DNA from: Candidatus Dechloromonas phosphoritropha
Lineage (GTDB): Bacteria; Pseudomonadota; Gammaproteobacteria; Burkholderiales; Rhodocyclaceae
DNA length: 64,000 nucleotides
Assembly (NCBI GenBank): GCA_016722705.1
Contig: JADKGN010000004.1
Coordinates: 1,674,001-1,738,000, forward strand
Direction: 5' to 3'
In this document: positions 35,034-44,737 of the stretch, piece by piece
Position numbering within the stretch: position 1 is the first letter of the stretch
Layout of the letters: each line of letters begins with the position of its first letter
Notes under the pieces: generated by a model
What the model saw: the letters and a program-made list of their open reading frames with translations, nothing else
What the model was told of the DNA's origin: nothing
The model's database searches: none
Program-made: the position numbers and the translations under genes

Positions 35034-36181
35034 GCATCTTCGACGCGCCTGTCGACCGGCGCGGCTCGGATTCGATCAAGTGGGGCAAGTACGCCGGCCG
35101 CGATATCCTGCCGCTGTGGGTGGCGGACATGGATTTCGCCGCTCCTCCGCAGGTGGTGGCTGCGCTGCAGGCGCGCATCGCGCATGGCGTCTTCGGTTAC
35201 GGCCACCCTTGGCCGTCGCTCACGGAGTCGGTGCTTGCTCACCTTGAGGGCGAATATGGCTGGGCGATCGAGCCTGAATGGATCGTCTGGCTGCCGGGTC
35301 TGGTCAGCGGCCTCAACATCGCCTGCCGGGCGGTCGACGGCGAGGTGCTGACGGCGACGCCGATCTATCCGCCTTTCCTTTCGGCGCCGCGCTATTCGGG
35401 GAAAACGCTGAATCGCGTCGAGCTGGCCTGTGTCGATGGTCGTTGGCAGTGGGACAAAAATGCGCTGAATTCGGCGTCGACCGCAACGACCGGACTCTTC
35501 CTGCTCTGCCACCCACACAACCCGGTCGGCCGCTGCTGGAGTGAGGCGGAGCTGCGCGATCTCGCCGCCTTCGCCGAAGAAAACGATCTGATCGTCTGTT
35601 CCGACGAAATCCACTGCGGCCTGATCCTCGACCCGAACAAACGCCACATCCCGTTCGCCAGCCTGTCGCCCGATGCCGCTGCGCGCAGCATCACGCTGCT
35701 GGCGCCGTCGAAAACCTACAACATTCCCGGCCTCGGCTGCTCCTTTGCGGTGATTCCCGATGGTTCCTTGCGCCGGCGCTTCCTGCGCGTCATGGACGGT
35801 ATCGTGCCACACGTCAATGTGCTCGGCCTCACCGCCTGCGAAGCGGCCTATCGCGATTGCGGCGACTGGCACGACGAACTGATCGCCTACCTGCGCGCCA
35901 ATCGCGACCGCCTGGCTGCTGGTCTTGCACTCCCTGCGGTCGCGGTCAACGCCGAAAAAGGGGCAAAAATGTGCCACGTCGAGGCGACTTATCTGGGCTG
36001 GATCGACGTTCGCGAACTCGGCCTGAGCAATCCGGCAGCGCATTTCGAGGCGCACGGGCTCGGTTTATCCGATGGCGCCGACTTCGGCGCACCAGGTTGG
36101 CTGCGCCTCAATTTCGGCTGTACGCGGGCGACGCTCGATGAAGCGCTGGAGCGCTTCGCCAGGGCCTGTCAGGCGGCATGA
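35030..36181 (+). CDS. MalY/PatB-family pyridoxal-phosphate C-S lyase
   Basis: 383 aa, TTG start at 35030 inside the cysK stop (TTGA). No ATG or GTG occurs before the conserved LPLWVADMDF, so TTG is the best start, and translation is probably coupled to cysK. The PLP lysine is K228 in APSKTYNIPGL, typical of the MalY/PatB branch; HPHNPVGRCW and CSDEIHCGLIL fit fold type I aminotransferases. Likely reaction: beta-cleavage of cystathionine to homocysteine, pyruvate and ammonia. Close to cysK, it suggests sulfur amino acid interconversion. Confidence 0.88.
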   Translation: MSIFDAPVDRRGSDSIKWGKYAGRDILPLWVADMDFAAPPQVVAALQARIAHGVFGYGHPWPSLTESVLAHLEGEYGWAIEPEWIVWLPGLVSGLNIACRAVDGEVLTATPIYPPFLSAPRYSGKTLNRVELACVDGRWQWDKNALNSASTATTGLFLLCHPHNPVGRCWSEAELRDLAAFAEENDLIVCSDEIHCGLILDPNKRHIPFASLSPDAAARSITLLAPSKTYNIPGLGCSFAVIPDGSLRRRFLRVMDGIVPHVNVLGLTACEAAYRDCGDWHDELIAYLRANRDRLAAGLALPAVAVNAEKGAKMCHVEATYLGWIDVRELGLSNPAAHFEAHGLGLSDGADFGAPGWLRLNFGCTRATLDEALERFARACQAA

Positions 36182-36465
36182 GTTCTTACGCGCTGGCCAT
36201 CGGAGCCTTGCTGATCGCGCTGCTGGCCCAGGCGCTGGCCTCCGCCGTGGCGGTCGAGTGCTGCATGCGTAAGGGGCAGCCCGCGCTGGCGCGCCGCTCG
36301 TGGCTGGCGCTGGCCGTCGCGACGTTGATCTTCGCCCTGCAACAAGGCTTCGCACTCGAACTGGCGGCCAGTACCGGACTCCACGATTTGCGCCAGGCCG
36401 TCCTCTCGGGTGGTGCTTCCGCGCTGCTCGCGCTAGCCGTCTATGGCTTCAGGCGGCTGGTCTGA
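36178..36465 (+). CDS. Small membrane protein, unknown
   Basis: 95 aa, overlapping the preceding gene by 4 bp (ATGA). Three hydrophobic segments (~5-27, ~40-60, ~72-92), Ala/Leu-rich, with two adjacent Cys (ECC) after the first. I do not recognise a family. Its last 17 bp overlap the end of the convergent fau gene. Co-translation with the C-S lyase is likely from the overlap. Confidence 0.65.
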   Translation: MSSYALAIGALLIALLAQALASAVAVECCMRKGQPALARRSWLALAVATLIFALQQGFALELAASTGLHDLRQAVLSGGASALLALAVYGFRRLV

Positions 36466-37027
36466 AAGCGCCGTTTTCGGTGATGATCCAGTCCAGGCGC
36501 TGGTCATGCGGCTCAGGGCGGATGCTGGCGACGCGGTTGATCTCAAAGCCGACGCCGACCGCCAGCGGCCGTGGCGCGAGTGCCGCCAGCGTGCGGTCGA
36601 AATAGCCACCGCCATAGCCGAGGCGATAGCCGGCGCCATCGAAGCCGTTGAGCGGCAACAGGATGAGGTCGGGCGTCAGCCAGTCGCCGGCGGTTGGTGT
36701 CGGGATGCCGTAACAATCCGCTGTGAGCGGGGTATCCGGTGTCCATTCGCGAAAGCGCAGTGGTGCGTCCTCGGCAACGACGACCGGCAACGCGGCATGG
36801 ACTCCGTCCTCCGCCCATCTGGCGAGCAGGGCCCGCACATCCGGCTCGTTTTTGATCGGCCAGCAGAATGCCGCGACCTCGGGCGGTGGCAAGACTGCCA
36901 GCGCATGGGCGACGATGCGGGCCGACAGGGCGGCATGTTCGCCATCGCTCAGGGCTGCCCGCCTGGCGGCCATTTCCTGTCGCAATGCCCGGCGCCGGGC
37001 CGTGTTATCCTCGTAACGACCATTCAT
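36449..37027 (-). CDS. fau: 5-formyltetrahydrofolate cyclo-ligase
   Basis: 192 aa. The C-terminal family signature GAGYRLGYGGGYFDRTL binds phosphate; the N-terminal RRALRQEMAARRAAL is typical. It converts 5-formyl-THF to methenyl-THF with ATP. In most proteobacteria this gene (ygfA) lies directly after 6S RNA; here 6S RNA is about 16 kb away at 52622. Its start lies 14 bp from that of slt on the other strand, so the two promoters must overlap the coding starts. Confidence 0.93.
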   Translation of the reverse strand: MNGRYEDNTARRRALRQEMAARRAALSDGEHAALSARIVAHALAVLPPPEVAAFCWPIKNEPDVRALLARWAEDGVHAALPVVVAEDAPLRFREWTPDTPLTADCYGIPTPTAGDWLTPDLILLPLNGFDGAGYRLGYGGGYFDRTLAALAPRPLAVGVGFEINRVASIRPEPHDQRLDWIITENGAFRPAA

Positions 37028-37041
37028 AGGTGAAATCTAGC

Positions 37042-38976
37042 ATGAAGTTTCCCGCCCTTCTCCTCGCGTTCTTCGTTTCATTGCCACTCTTCGCTCAGGA
37101 CAGCGGCGACAGCACCTTTCTTATGGCCCGCGACGCCTTCCGCGCCGGCAACCGCGTCAAGCTCGATCGTGCCGCCGAGCAGATCGGCAACCACGAACTG
37201 GCGCCCTATGTCGAAAGCTATCAGTTGCGCATGGCCATGGACCAGGGCGACACACTTGCGCCGCGGGCTTTTTTCGAGCGTTTCGACCGTGCGTATGTCG
37301 CCGAGAAACTGCGCGCCGACTGGATTCGCTGGCTGGGCAAGCGCGGCAACTGGGCAGAGATCGTTGTCGAATATCCGAAGCTGATCGCTCCCGAACCCGA
37401 TGTCACCTGCTGGTACCAGCAGGCGCGATTGGCCAGTGGCGACCAGACGGCATTCGATGATGCACAACAACTCTGGCTGACCATGCTCGAGCCGGTGGAA
37501 GCCTGTCGCACGGTGCACGATGCGCTGATTCGCGCCAACCGGGTCACCACCAACGACGTCTGGGCGCGGGTCCGTCGCCAATTCGAGGCCAACCGCACGG
37601 GTCCGGCCAAGATCACGCTGTCCGCCTTGCCGGCCGGCCAGGCACCCGACGCGAAGGCGCTTGACATGGTGATCGCCAGCCCGATGGGCTTTCTCGTCCG
37701 GCAACCGGCGAGCTGGAACGCCAGCCAGACCGGTCGCGAACTTGCCGCGCTGGCGATCCAGCGCATCGCCGCCAACGATCCCCGCGCGGCGGCGGCCGAA
37801 CTGGAGAAACTGCAGGACCGCATGCAGGCTTCCGAACGCGATTGGGCATGGAGCCAGATCGCCCTGCAAGCCGCCAGAAAGCATTATTCCACCGAATCCG
37901 TGGCGTGGTTTGCGCAGGCCGGCCAGGCCCAGTTGTCCGACGAAGGCTACCAGTGGAAGGTGCGCGCCGCGCTGCGCGTGAACGACTGGAGCTCGGTGCT
38001 GGGGACGATCAAGGAAATGCCACCGGCGCTGGCGGCACAGCCGGAATGGATCTACTGGCTGGGTCGCGCCTACAAGGCGGGGGGCCTGACCAGCGAGGCC
38101 GATGCGCTGTTCGAGAAAGTCGCAGGTCAGGCCAATTTCTACGGCAACCTGGCCGACGAGGAACTCGGACGCCAGATCGTGACGCCGCCGAAAGCCAAGG
38201 CGCCGTCCGCCGACGAGCAGCAGGCGGCGCGCGAGAACCCGGGAATCCGGCGTGCCATGGCCTTCTTCCGGCTCGGCATGCGAACCGAGGCGGTCCGCGA
38301 ATGGAACTGGTCGCTGCGCGACATGGATGACCGCGAACTGCTCGCCGCAGCCGATCTGGCGAAGCGCAACCAGATGTGGGACCGCGCCATCAATACCGCC
38401 GACCGCACCAAAAGCGAGCACGATTACACGCTGCGCTTCCTGGCGCCCTACGGCGATCAGGTGCGTCCGGCGGCACGGGATCAGGCGCTCGACGATGCCT
38501 GGGTTTATGGTCTGATGCGCCAGGAAAGCCGCTTCATTACCAGCGCCAAGTCGAATGTCGGCGCCTCTGGGCTGATGCAGTTGATGCCGGCGACGGCCAA
38601 GTGGGTTGCCAAGAAGATCGGCCTGCGGAACTACGACCACGGTCGCGTCAATGACACCGAAATGAATGTCCTTCTCGGCACCAGCTACATGCGGCTGGTC
38701 ATGGAAAATCTCGACAACCACCAGGTGCTGACCTCGGCCGCCTACAACGCCGGCCCTGGCCGCGCCAAGAAGTGGCGCGCCGACCGGCCGCTCGAGGGTG
38801 CGATCTATGCCGAGACCATCCCGTTCAACGAAACACGCGACTACGTCAAGAAAGTGATGAGCAATTCGGTCTATTACTCGATGCAGTTTACCGGCCGCCC
38901 GGATTCGCTGAAAGCCCGCCTCGGGGTGGTCGGGGCGCGCACCGCCGATGCGCCCAAGGACTCCGATTTGCCTTAA
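37042..38976 (+). CDS. slt: Soluble lytic murein transglycosylase
   Basis: 644 aa from ATG 37042; an in-frame GTG at 37030 is possible. Signal peptide MKFPALLLAFFVSLPLFAQ. A long alpha-helical superhelix (~30-460) precedes the C-terminal SLT domain with catalytic E495 (RQESRF), GASGLMQLMPATA and SAAYNAGPGRAKKW. It cuts peptidoglycan between MurNAc and GlcNAc, forming 1,6-anhydroMurNAc, in the periplasm. Length matches E. coli Slt70. Confidence 0.94.
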   Translation: MKFPALLLAFFVSLPLFAQDSGDSTFLMARDAFRAGNRVKLDRAAEQIGNHELAPYVESYQLRMAMDQGDTLAPRAFFERFDRAYVAEKLRADWIRWLGKRGNWAEIVVEYPKLIAPEPDVTCWYQQARLASGDQTAFDDAQQLWLTMLEPVEACRTVHDALIRANRVTTNDVWARVRRQFEANRTGPAKITLSALPAGQAPDAKALDMVIASPMGFLVRQPASWNASQTGRELAALAIQRIAANDPRAAAAELEKLQDRMQASERDWAWSQIALQAARKHYSTESVAWFAQAGQAQLSDEGYQWKVRAALRVNDWSSVLGTIKEMPPALAAQPEWIYWLGRAYKAGGLTSEADALFEKVAGQANFYGNLADEELGRQIVTPPKAKAPSADEQQAARENPGIRRAMAFFRLGMRTEAVREWNWSLRDMDDRELLAAADLAKRNQMWDRAINTADRTKSEHDYTLRFLAPYGDQVRPAARDQALDDAWVYGLMRQESRFITSAKSNVGASGLMQLMPATAKWVAKKIGLRNYDHGRVNDTEMNVLLGTSYMRLVMENLDNHQVLTSAAYNAGPGRAKKWRADRPLEGAIYAETIPFNETRDYVKKVMSNSVYYSMQFTGRPDSLKARLGVVGARTADAPKDSDLP

Positions 38977-39012
38977 GATTCATGTTATTACGACGTAACG
39001 ACAAGGTCGGCG

Positions 39013-41103
39013 ATGATCCCGTCAGTCAATAACGAAATCCTGCGGGTTCCCGATGATGCCTGGGACATCCTGCGAGACTGCCGGGTATTCTTCCTGAAAC
39101 AGTTGGTTCGCCTGCTTCAGGAGGCGGAGCCGCTGCCCGAAGAACGGCTGAGCGCCTTCGCCAGGGCAACGGGCGCGTATTTCGACGACATGGTATCCAC
39201 AGAGAAGCGCAGCCGTTTCGATCAGCTCGGAAGCCTGACCGCCTCGCGGATATCGCTGCTCGGGGAGGATGATCTGGAGCTCGATATCCGCCTCGGCAGC
39301 TTCGTTTCGCAGTTGCTCGAAGCCAACGCCAAGGAACTGTGGCGCGTCTATCTCCGCTTCGTGACCCTGCTGGGCCGCCCCGACCTCTCGCCAGGCGACA
39401 ATCCGGTCGGCCCCAGGGCGGTCGCTACGGGGCTGGTGGCCTTGTGCAAAGCCCTTGACGACAATCGTGACCGAGCGCTGAACCGGGTTACACGCCTCGA
39501 AGAACATTTCGCCGAGTTCCTGCCGGCGGTCTATCTGGCGCTCAATGATTTCCTGGTCAGCCGCAAGGTGTCGGCAGCGCAACCGACACTCGTTACCGCA
39601 CCGGATGTTGTCGACCACGCGGCGGCGCCCGGTGGATCCGGGCTGCCTCCTGGCGCGCTGGCGCTCGACCCGGCGGTGGCGCTGCAGATGAGCCTGCTCG
39701 GTCAGCAATCGGTTGGTCAGCAACCGTCTGGCCAGGCAGCGTGGGCAGGAGCGGCGGCGTCACTCGTCACGCAGGCGATGTTCGGCCGCTTGCTGGCCAG
39801 GCTGGATGACCTCGAGCCTGCCGGTCATCCTGCCTCCGAGGGTAAGGCCGGTGCGCCCCGCCCGCTGAGTGCGACCGAATTGGGCGTGCCGACCGGGGTG
39901 CCCGAAGCAGCCGCAATCGATGCGCTGGCGATGATATTCGAGGCAATCTTCGACTCGCCGACCTTGCCCGATGCCGTCAAGTCGGCACTCGGCAGTCTGC
40001 AGATTCCGACACTGCGCGCCGCCATGCTCGATTCGGGATTCTTCACTGCCGATGCCCATCCGGCGCGCCAGTTACTGGACAAGATGGCGCGCGCGGCAGT
40101 CGGGTTGCCGGCCGATGTCTCGTCCCGGCATCCGCTGTGCGCCGGTGTCCAGAAAGTTGCGGCGCGTGTCCGCAGCGAATTCGTCCGCGACACGCAGGTC
40201 CTGTCACAGCAGGTGGCCGAACTCGACAAGCTGATCAGCGAACGCGACACTCTGGCCGCGCAGGCCGCTTCGGCATATCGCCCCTTGCTGCAGCGCATGG
40301 AGCAGAGCGATCTCGCGGAACTGCGCAGCCATCAGGCGGTTGACCGGTTCTGCATGACTTCCGGCATGCCGCCGCGCATTGCCGATTTTCTCCGTGACCA
40401 CTGGCAGCGCGTGTTGCGCCAGGTCTGGATCGAATCCGGAGAAGATGGCCCGGAGTGGCAGGAATGCACGGCGGTGCTCGACAAACTGTTGTGGAGCATT
40501 CAGCCGAAAGTGGATATCGAAGCACGCAGGCAACTGGCGCGCCAGCTTCCGCAGATGTTGCAGGTGTTTACCGGCGGGATGCAGCGGGTTTCGGTGCCGG
40601 AGACGGCGCGTGCCGAGTTTCTTGACACCTGCTTCGCCCTGCAGACGGCGGCGATGCGCGGTGGCGCTTTGGCGGTCAGGGCGGCCGGGGAAATCCGCGA
40701 CGCTTCGCCTCAGGCTGTCGGGGTAAGGCCGGCGGCGGGCGCTGTGCCGGTGTCCAGCGAATTGCGGGTGGGAGCCCAGGTGCTCAGGATCTTCGATCTC
40801 GGCGGGGGTGCCCGACGTGGCCGCTCCCGGCAGTCACCGGTGCACACCGGGGACTGGCTGACGTTCCGGCTGGCGGATGATCTGGCGCTGTGCGGGCGTG
40901 TATGTCATATCGGCATGGCCACGGGCAAGCTGTTGCTGGCCAACCCGGACTGGGGCTTCGGCGTGGTGCTGCATCCGGCGATTGCCGAGAGCCAGCTCAG
41001 GGACGGACGGGCCAGCATCAGTTCGCGGAGTTCGCTGTTCAATACCGCGGCTGAGCAGGCGCTGCGCCGGCGATCCGGTTCCACGGAAGTGCCCCAAGGC
41101 TGA
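39013..41103 (+). CDS. DUF1631 family protein
   Basis: 696 aa, ATG 39013 with AAGG 6 bp upstream. The N-terminal two thirds are helical with no membrane segments or signal peptide; a low-complexity GQQSVGQQPSGQ stretch lies near 230-245. The C-terminal ~120 residues are beta-rich (GDWLTFRLADDLALCGRV, WGFGVVLHPAIA) and look like a small barrel. The family is widespread in beta- and gammaproteobacteria; its function is not assigned. It is 36 bp after slt. Confidence 0.75.
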   Translation: MIPSVNNEILRVPDDAWDILRDCRVFFLKQLVRLLQEAEPLPEERLSAFARATGAYFDDMVSTEKRSRFDQLGSLTASRISLLGEDDLELDIRLGSFVSQLLEANAKELWRVYLRFVTLLGRPDLSPGDNPVGPRAVATGLVALCKALDDNRDRALNRVTRLEEHFAEFLPAVYLALNDFLVSRKVSAAQPTLVTAPDVVDHAAAPGGSGLPPGALALDPAVALQMSLLGQQSVGQQPSGQAAWAGAAASLVTQAMFGRLLARLDDLEPAGHPASEGKAGAPRPLSATELGVPTGVPEAAAIDALAMIFEAIFDSPTLPDAVKSALGSLQIPTLRAAMLDSGFFTADAHPARQLLDKMARAAVGLPADVSSRHPLCAGVQKVAARVRSEFVRDTQVLSQQVAELDKLISERDTLAAQAASAYRPLLQRMEQSDLAELRSHQAVDRFCMTSGMPPRIADFLRDHWQRVLRQVWIESGEDGPEWQECTAVLDKLLWSIQPKVDIEARRQLARQLPQMLQVFTGGMQRVSVPETARAEFLDTCFALQTAAMRGGALAVRAAGEIRDASPQAVGVRPAAGAVPVSSELRVGAQVLRIFDLGGGARRGRSRQSPVHTGDWLTFRLADDLALCGRVCHIGMATGKLLLANPDWGFGVVLHPAIAESQLRDGRASISSRSSLFNTAAEQALRRRSGSTEVPQG

Positions 41104-41153
41104 GCGATTTGGCTTAAAATCGATGCTTCAAAGAATAGTTTCCGGGGTTCGAA

Positions 41154-42116
41154 ATGGACATCAAGAAAGTATTGCTGCTGGGGGGTAGCGGTTACGTCGG
41201 TACCTATATCGTCAATCGGCTGTCGCAACGTGGCATTGAGGTGACCGTGCCGACGCGCCGCCGCGAGCGGACCAAGGCGCTGATCATCCAGCCGAACGTG
41301 TTGATGCCGGAAGTCAATATCAACTCCGAAGAAGCGTTGGTCGAGCTGATGCAAGGCCAGGATACGGTGATCAACCTGGTTGGCATTCTGCACAGCCGCG
41401 ATGTCGTCCTGCCCTACAGCAAGGATTTCGCCGCGGCACACGTCGAACTGCCGAAGAAGATCGTCGCTGCCTGCAAGAAGACTGGTGTCCGCCGTCTGGT
41501 GCATATGAGCGCGCTCGGCGCCAATCCCAAGGGGCCGTCGGAGTATCTCTCCTCCAAGGGCGACGGCGAGGCAATCGTGATGGCCGCCCAAGGCGATCTG
41601 GACGTGACCGTTTTCCGTCCCTCGGTCATCTTCGGCCTTGGCGATTCCTTCCTGACCATGTTTGCCGGGGTGCTGCGCAAACTGCCGGTCTTCCCGCTCG
41701 GTTTCGGTCAGGCGCGCTTCCAGCCGGTTTGGGCAGCCGATGTCGCCGATGTCTTTGTCGCCAGCCTGGACAATCCGGCAACCTTCGGTCAGGCCTACGA
41801 TCTCGTCGGCCCGACGGTCTACACGCTGCGCGAACTGGTCGAATACACCGCGAAGCTGGTCGGCAGCAGCGCGCGGATCATCGCTCTGCCCGAGGGCCTT
41901 GCCTACCTGCAGGCCGGCCTGATGTGGCTCGCGCCGAAACCGCTGATGTCTCCGGACAACCTGCGTTCGATGCAGGTTGACAGTGTTTGCGACAGCAACT
42001 GCAACTTGCCGGCGAACTGGAAGCCGACGGCACTGGAATCCATAGCCCCGACCTACATTGCCCTCAACACGCCGAAGGGCAAGCTCGACGGCTTCCGCTA
42101 CCGGGCCGGACGGTAG
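41154..42116 (+). CDS. NDUFA9-like NAD(P)-binding protein (atypical SDR)
   Basis: 320 aa. Rossmann motif LLGGSGYVGTYIV at residues 7-19, then VINLVGILHS and RLVHMSALGAN, as in the complex I NDUFA9 subunit family. The usual SDR Tyr-x3-Lys appears as YLSSK. These bacterial proteins are often annotated as NADH dehydrogenase-associated or ubiquinone-linked; the activity is not established. It lies 15 bp before cca, a common pairing in betaproteobacteria. Confidence 0.85.
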   Translation: MDIKKVLLLGGSGYVGTYIVNRLSQRGIEVTVPTRRRERTKALIIQPNVLMPEVNINSEEALVELMQGQDTVINLVGILHSRDVVLPYSKDFAAAHVELPKKIVAACKKTGVRRLVHMSALGANPKGPSEYLSSKGDGEAIVMAAQGDLDVTVFRPSVIFGLGDSFLTMFAGVLRKLPVFPLGFGQARFQPVWAADVADVFVASLDNPATFGQAYDLVGPTVYTLRELVEYTAKLVGSSARIIALPEGLAYLQAGLMWLAPKPLMSPDNLRSMQVDSVCDSNCNLPANWKPTALESIAPTYIALNTPKGKLDGFRYRAGR

Positions 42117-42131
42117 GTCACTCGGCCGCCG

Positions 42132-43370
42132 ATGAAGATCTACATCGTTGGCGGCGCGGTGCGCGATGACCTGCTCGGCAGGGCCAATGCCGACCGCGAT
42201 TATGTGGTCGTCGGCGCCAGTCCGCAGGACATGCTGAACCACGGTTTTCGTCCGGTCGGCAAGGATTTTCCGGTTTTTCTCCATCCCGAAACGCAGGAGG
42301 AGTATGCGCTTGCCCGCACCGAGCGTAAGACCGGCCCCGGCTACCATGGCTTCAGCTTTCATGCGGCGCCCGATGTCACGCTCGAAGAGGATCTCGCACG
42401 TCGCGACCTGACCATAAACGCCATGGCCAGGGCGGCCGACGGCACGCTGGTCGACCCCTTCCACGGTCAACGCGATATTTCGGCCAAAATCCTCCGTCAT
42501 GTCGGTCCGGCCTTCGCCGAAGACCCGGTGCGCATCCTGCGGCTCGCTCGCCTTGCCGCCCGCTTCACCGATTTTTCGGTCGCGCCGGAAACCATCGAAC
42601 TGATGCGCGGCATGGTCGCCGGCGGTGAGGTCGACCATCTGGTTGCCGAACGCGTCTGGCAGGAACTGGCCAAGGGGCTGATGGAAGCGGCGCCTTCCCG
42701 CATGTTCGAAGTGCTGCGCCAGTGCGACGCGCTGGCGCGGTTGCTGCCCGAGGTCGACGCGCTGTTCGGCGTGCCGCAGCGCGCCGATTACCATCCGGAA
42801 ATCGATGCCGGCGTGCACACGCTGATGGTGGTCGACGAATCTGCCCTCCATGACTACGCATTACCGGTCCGCTTTGCCGCGCTGACCCACGATCTCGGCA
42901 AGGCGACGACACCGGCCGACCTCCTGCCGCGTCATCGCGGCCATGAAGCGCGCAGCGTGCGCCTGACGACCGCGCTCTGCGAGCGGCTCCGGGTACCCAA
43001 CGAGTGCCGCGACCTGGCGCTGCTCGCCGCGCGTTACCACGGTGACATCTCGCGCGCCGCTGAACTGCGTCCTTCGACTCTGGTCGCCCTGCTGGAACGG
43101 ACCGACGCGCTCCGCCGTCCCGAGCGCTTTCAGCGGCTGCTGGAGGTCTGCCGGTGCGATTTCAATGGCCGCCTCGGTTGGGCAGGTCGACCCTACGACA
43201 GTGACCGCCTGCTGCTGGCGGTCCTGGCTGCGGCGCGGACAGTCGATGCCGGGGCCATCGCCGTGGCCTGCGCCGACAAGGCGAAAATTCCCGGGATGAT
43301 TCACGCGGCGCGGGTCGCTGCCGTCAGACGCCTGCTAGATGAGACGCGAGACGACGACGATGAAAATTGA
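42132..43370 (+). CDS. cca: Multifunctional CCA tRNA nucleotidyltransferase/phosphatase
   Basis: 412 aa, like E. coli Cca (412). N-terminal nucleotidyltransferase: GGAVRD at residues 7-12 and D-x-D in ADRDYVVVG; RRDLTINAMA follows. A C-terminal HD domain (ALTHDLGKATTP, ~247-258) carries phosphohydrolase activity. It adds or repairs the 3'-CCA end of tRNAs. The last 36 bp overlap the end of the convergent DUF2905 gene. The ribosome site is weak. Confidence 0.95.
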   Translation: MKIYIVGGAVRDDLLGRANADRDYVVVGASPQDMLNHGFRPVGKDFPVFLHPETQEEYALARTERKTGPGYHGFSFHAAPDVTLEEDLARRDLTINAMARAADGTLVDPFHGQRDISAKILRHVGPAFAEDPVRILRLARLAARFTDFSVAPETIELMRGMVAGGEVDHLVAERVWQELAKGLMEAAPSRMFEVLRQCDALARLLPEVDALFGVPQRADYHPEIDAGVHTLMVVDESALHDYALPVRFAALTHDLGKATTPADLLPRHRGHEARSVRLTTALCERLRVPNECRDLALLAARYHGDISRAAELRPSTLVALLERTDALRRPERFQRLLEVCRCDFNGRLGWAGRPYDSDRLLLAVLAAARTVDAGAIAVACADKAKIPGMIHAARVAAVRRLLDETRDDDDEN

Positions 43371-43532
43371 CAGGATAATCGTCGTCGCAAACGGCAGATA
43401 GTAGGTCCGGCCGCGAAAGCGGAAGGCGATGTCGCCTGGCAATCGGCCGAAGCGGATGAACCGGGCGATGTGTGGGGCGATGATGCCAAGCAGAAATATG
43501 GCAATTACCAGCGTCAGAATCCACTTCAGCAT
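43335..43532 (-). CDS. DUF2905 small membrane protein
   Basis: 65 aa from ATG 43532. The family is clear: GIIAPHIARFIRFGRLPGDIAFRFRGRTYYLPFATTIILS. Two transmembrane helices flank the conserved GRLPGDI loop. Function unknown. It overlaps the 3' end of cca by 36 bp and is divergent from an alpha/beta hydrolase gene. Confidence 0.88.
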   Translation of the reverse strand: MLKWILTLVIAIFLLGIIAPHIARFIRFGRLPGDIAFRFRGRTYYLPFATTIILSIFIVVVSRLI

Positions 43533-43598
43533 GTCGACTTGCGCTAATCTCAGGAGTTTTCCGCATTTAACCACGCTTCACCGGACACTAGAGCAGCG

Positions 43599-44405
43599 AT
43601 GACAAAAACTGAAATGATCAATGGTATCGAGGTCATCTCGTGCCTGCCCGCGGACACTACGGATCGTCCGCCCCTGCTTTTCGTTCATGGGGCGTTTGCC
43701 GGGGGCTGGATGTGGGTCGACACCTTCATGCCTTTTCTCGCTGAGGCCGGTTACCCCTGCCACGCGGTTTCCCTGCGTGGCCACGGCGGTAGTCACGGGC
43801 GCGAGCGCATCAACTGGCATTCCGTCGCCGATTACGTTGAAGACGTGACCGGGGTCATCGACTGGTTGGGGCGGGAGCCGGTCCTGGTCGGGCACTCGAT
43901 GGGTGGCTTCGTCATTCAGAAATATCTCGAGCTCCATACCGCACCGGCTGCCGTGCTGCTCTGCTCGGTACCTCCGCAGGGGCTGATCGCCGCCCAGTTC
44001 CATCTGCTGTTCCAGAAGCCACATCTGTTCATGGACCTCAACAGCATCATGGGCGGCGATTATGCCGATACCAGCACGCTGCGCGAAGCCCTGTTCGCCG
44101 GCGAGGTTGACGAGGCGATGCTCAAGATCTGGCTGGGGCACATGCAGACGGAGTCCCAACAGGCGCTGTGGGACATGTCGATGTTCAACCTGCCCCGTCT
44201 GCACGCGATGAGTCGGCCACCGATGCTGATTCTCGGCGCCGAGCATGACGTTCTCGTGCCGGCTTTCCTGGTGCAATCGACCGGGCAAAGCTACGGGCTG
44301 CCCGTCCATATCTTTCGCGACATGGGCCATGCCGTGACCCATGAGAAGGAATGGCCTTTGGTTGCCGGCACTGTGCGCGCGTGGCTCGACGCCCTGGAGG
44401 CTTGA
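43599..44405 (+). CDS. Alpha/beta hydrolase
   Basis: 268 aa. Nucleophile elbow GHSMGG with S100; oxyanion HG near residue 30 (FVHGAFAGGWMW); acid probably in GAEHDVLVP; His in MGHAVTHEKEW. No signal peptide. The substrate cannot be told from sequence; esterase or lipase activity is the general expectation. It stands alone. Confidence 0.85.
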   Translation: MTKTEMINGIEVISCLPADTTDRPPLLFVHGAFAGGWMWVDTFMPFLAEAGYPCHAVSLRGHGGSHGRERINWHSVADYVEDVTGVIDWLGREPVLVGHSMGGFVIQKYLELHTAPAAVLLCSVPPQGLIAAQFHLLFQKPHLFMDLNSIMGGDYADTSTLREALFAGEVDEAMLKIWLGHMQTESQQALWDMSMFNLPRLHAMSRPPMLILGAEHDVLVPAFLVQSTGQSYGLPVHIFRDMGHAVTHEKEWPLVAGTVRAWLDALEA

Positions 44406-44737
44406 CCGAGGCAATGGACTCGCGTTCGCCGCGCTTTTTCAGGCGACATGGCCGATGGCCACCGATTTCTCGGTACCTGTGAAGTATTTCGCAGTCATGC
44501 CGGTCGCTATCGCGGTAGCGTGGGTGCTTGGGAAAAATAGCTGTTGCGGTTTCATTTAGGCATGACATTCGTCAGCGGCACGGGTAGGTCGGTTTTTGCG
44601 GGACGACTCATGCGCCGGAGTGTGCTCAACATCGTGTTCCCGGATGCAAGCGCCGTGCTTATGGGCAGGTCGCGGCATTGCATTTGCTATTGATTCGTTC
44701 CACCATAGGCTGTTTTCAGCAGAAATTTGCCAACGCC
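44406..44737 (+). other. Intergenic stretch, 332 bp, no gene supported
   Basis: I see no convincing gene, RNA or terminator. A 34-codon frame from ATG 44456 encodes a hydrophobic helix, but it lacks a ribosome site. A small hairpin (CGCTA/TAGCG) lies near 44507-44522. GC content drops near 44660-44730, where a promoter for the next gene could lie, but no clear -35/-10 pair was found. Confidence 0.6.

Noticed and set aside
44456..44560. 34-codon hydrophobic frame (MATDFSVPVKYF...) in the 44406-44737 gap
   Set aside because: No ribosome site and no neighbour coupling; a short hydrophobic frame can arise by chance.
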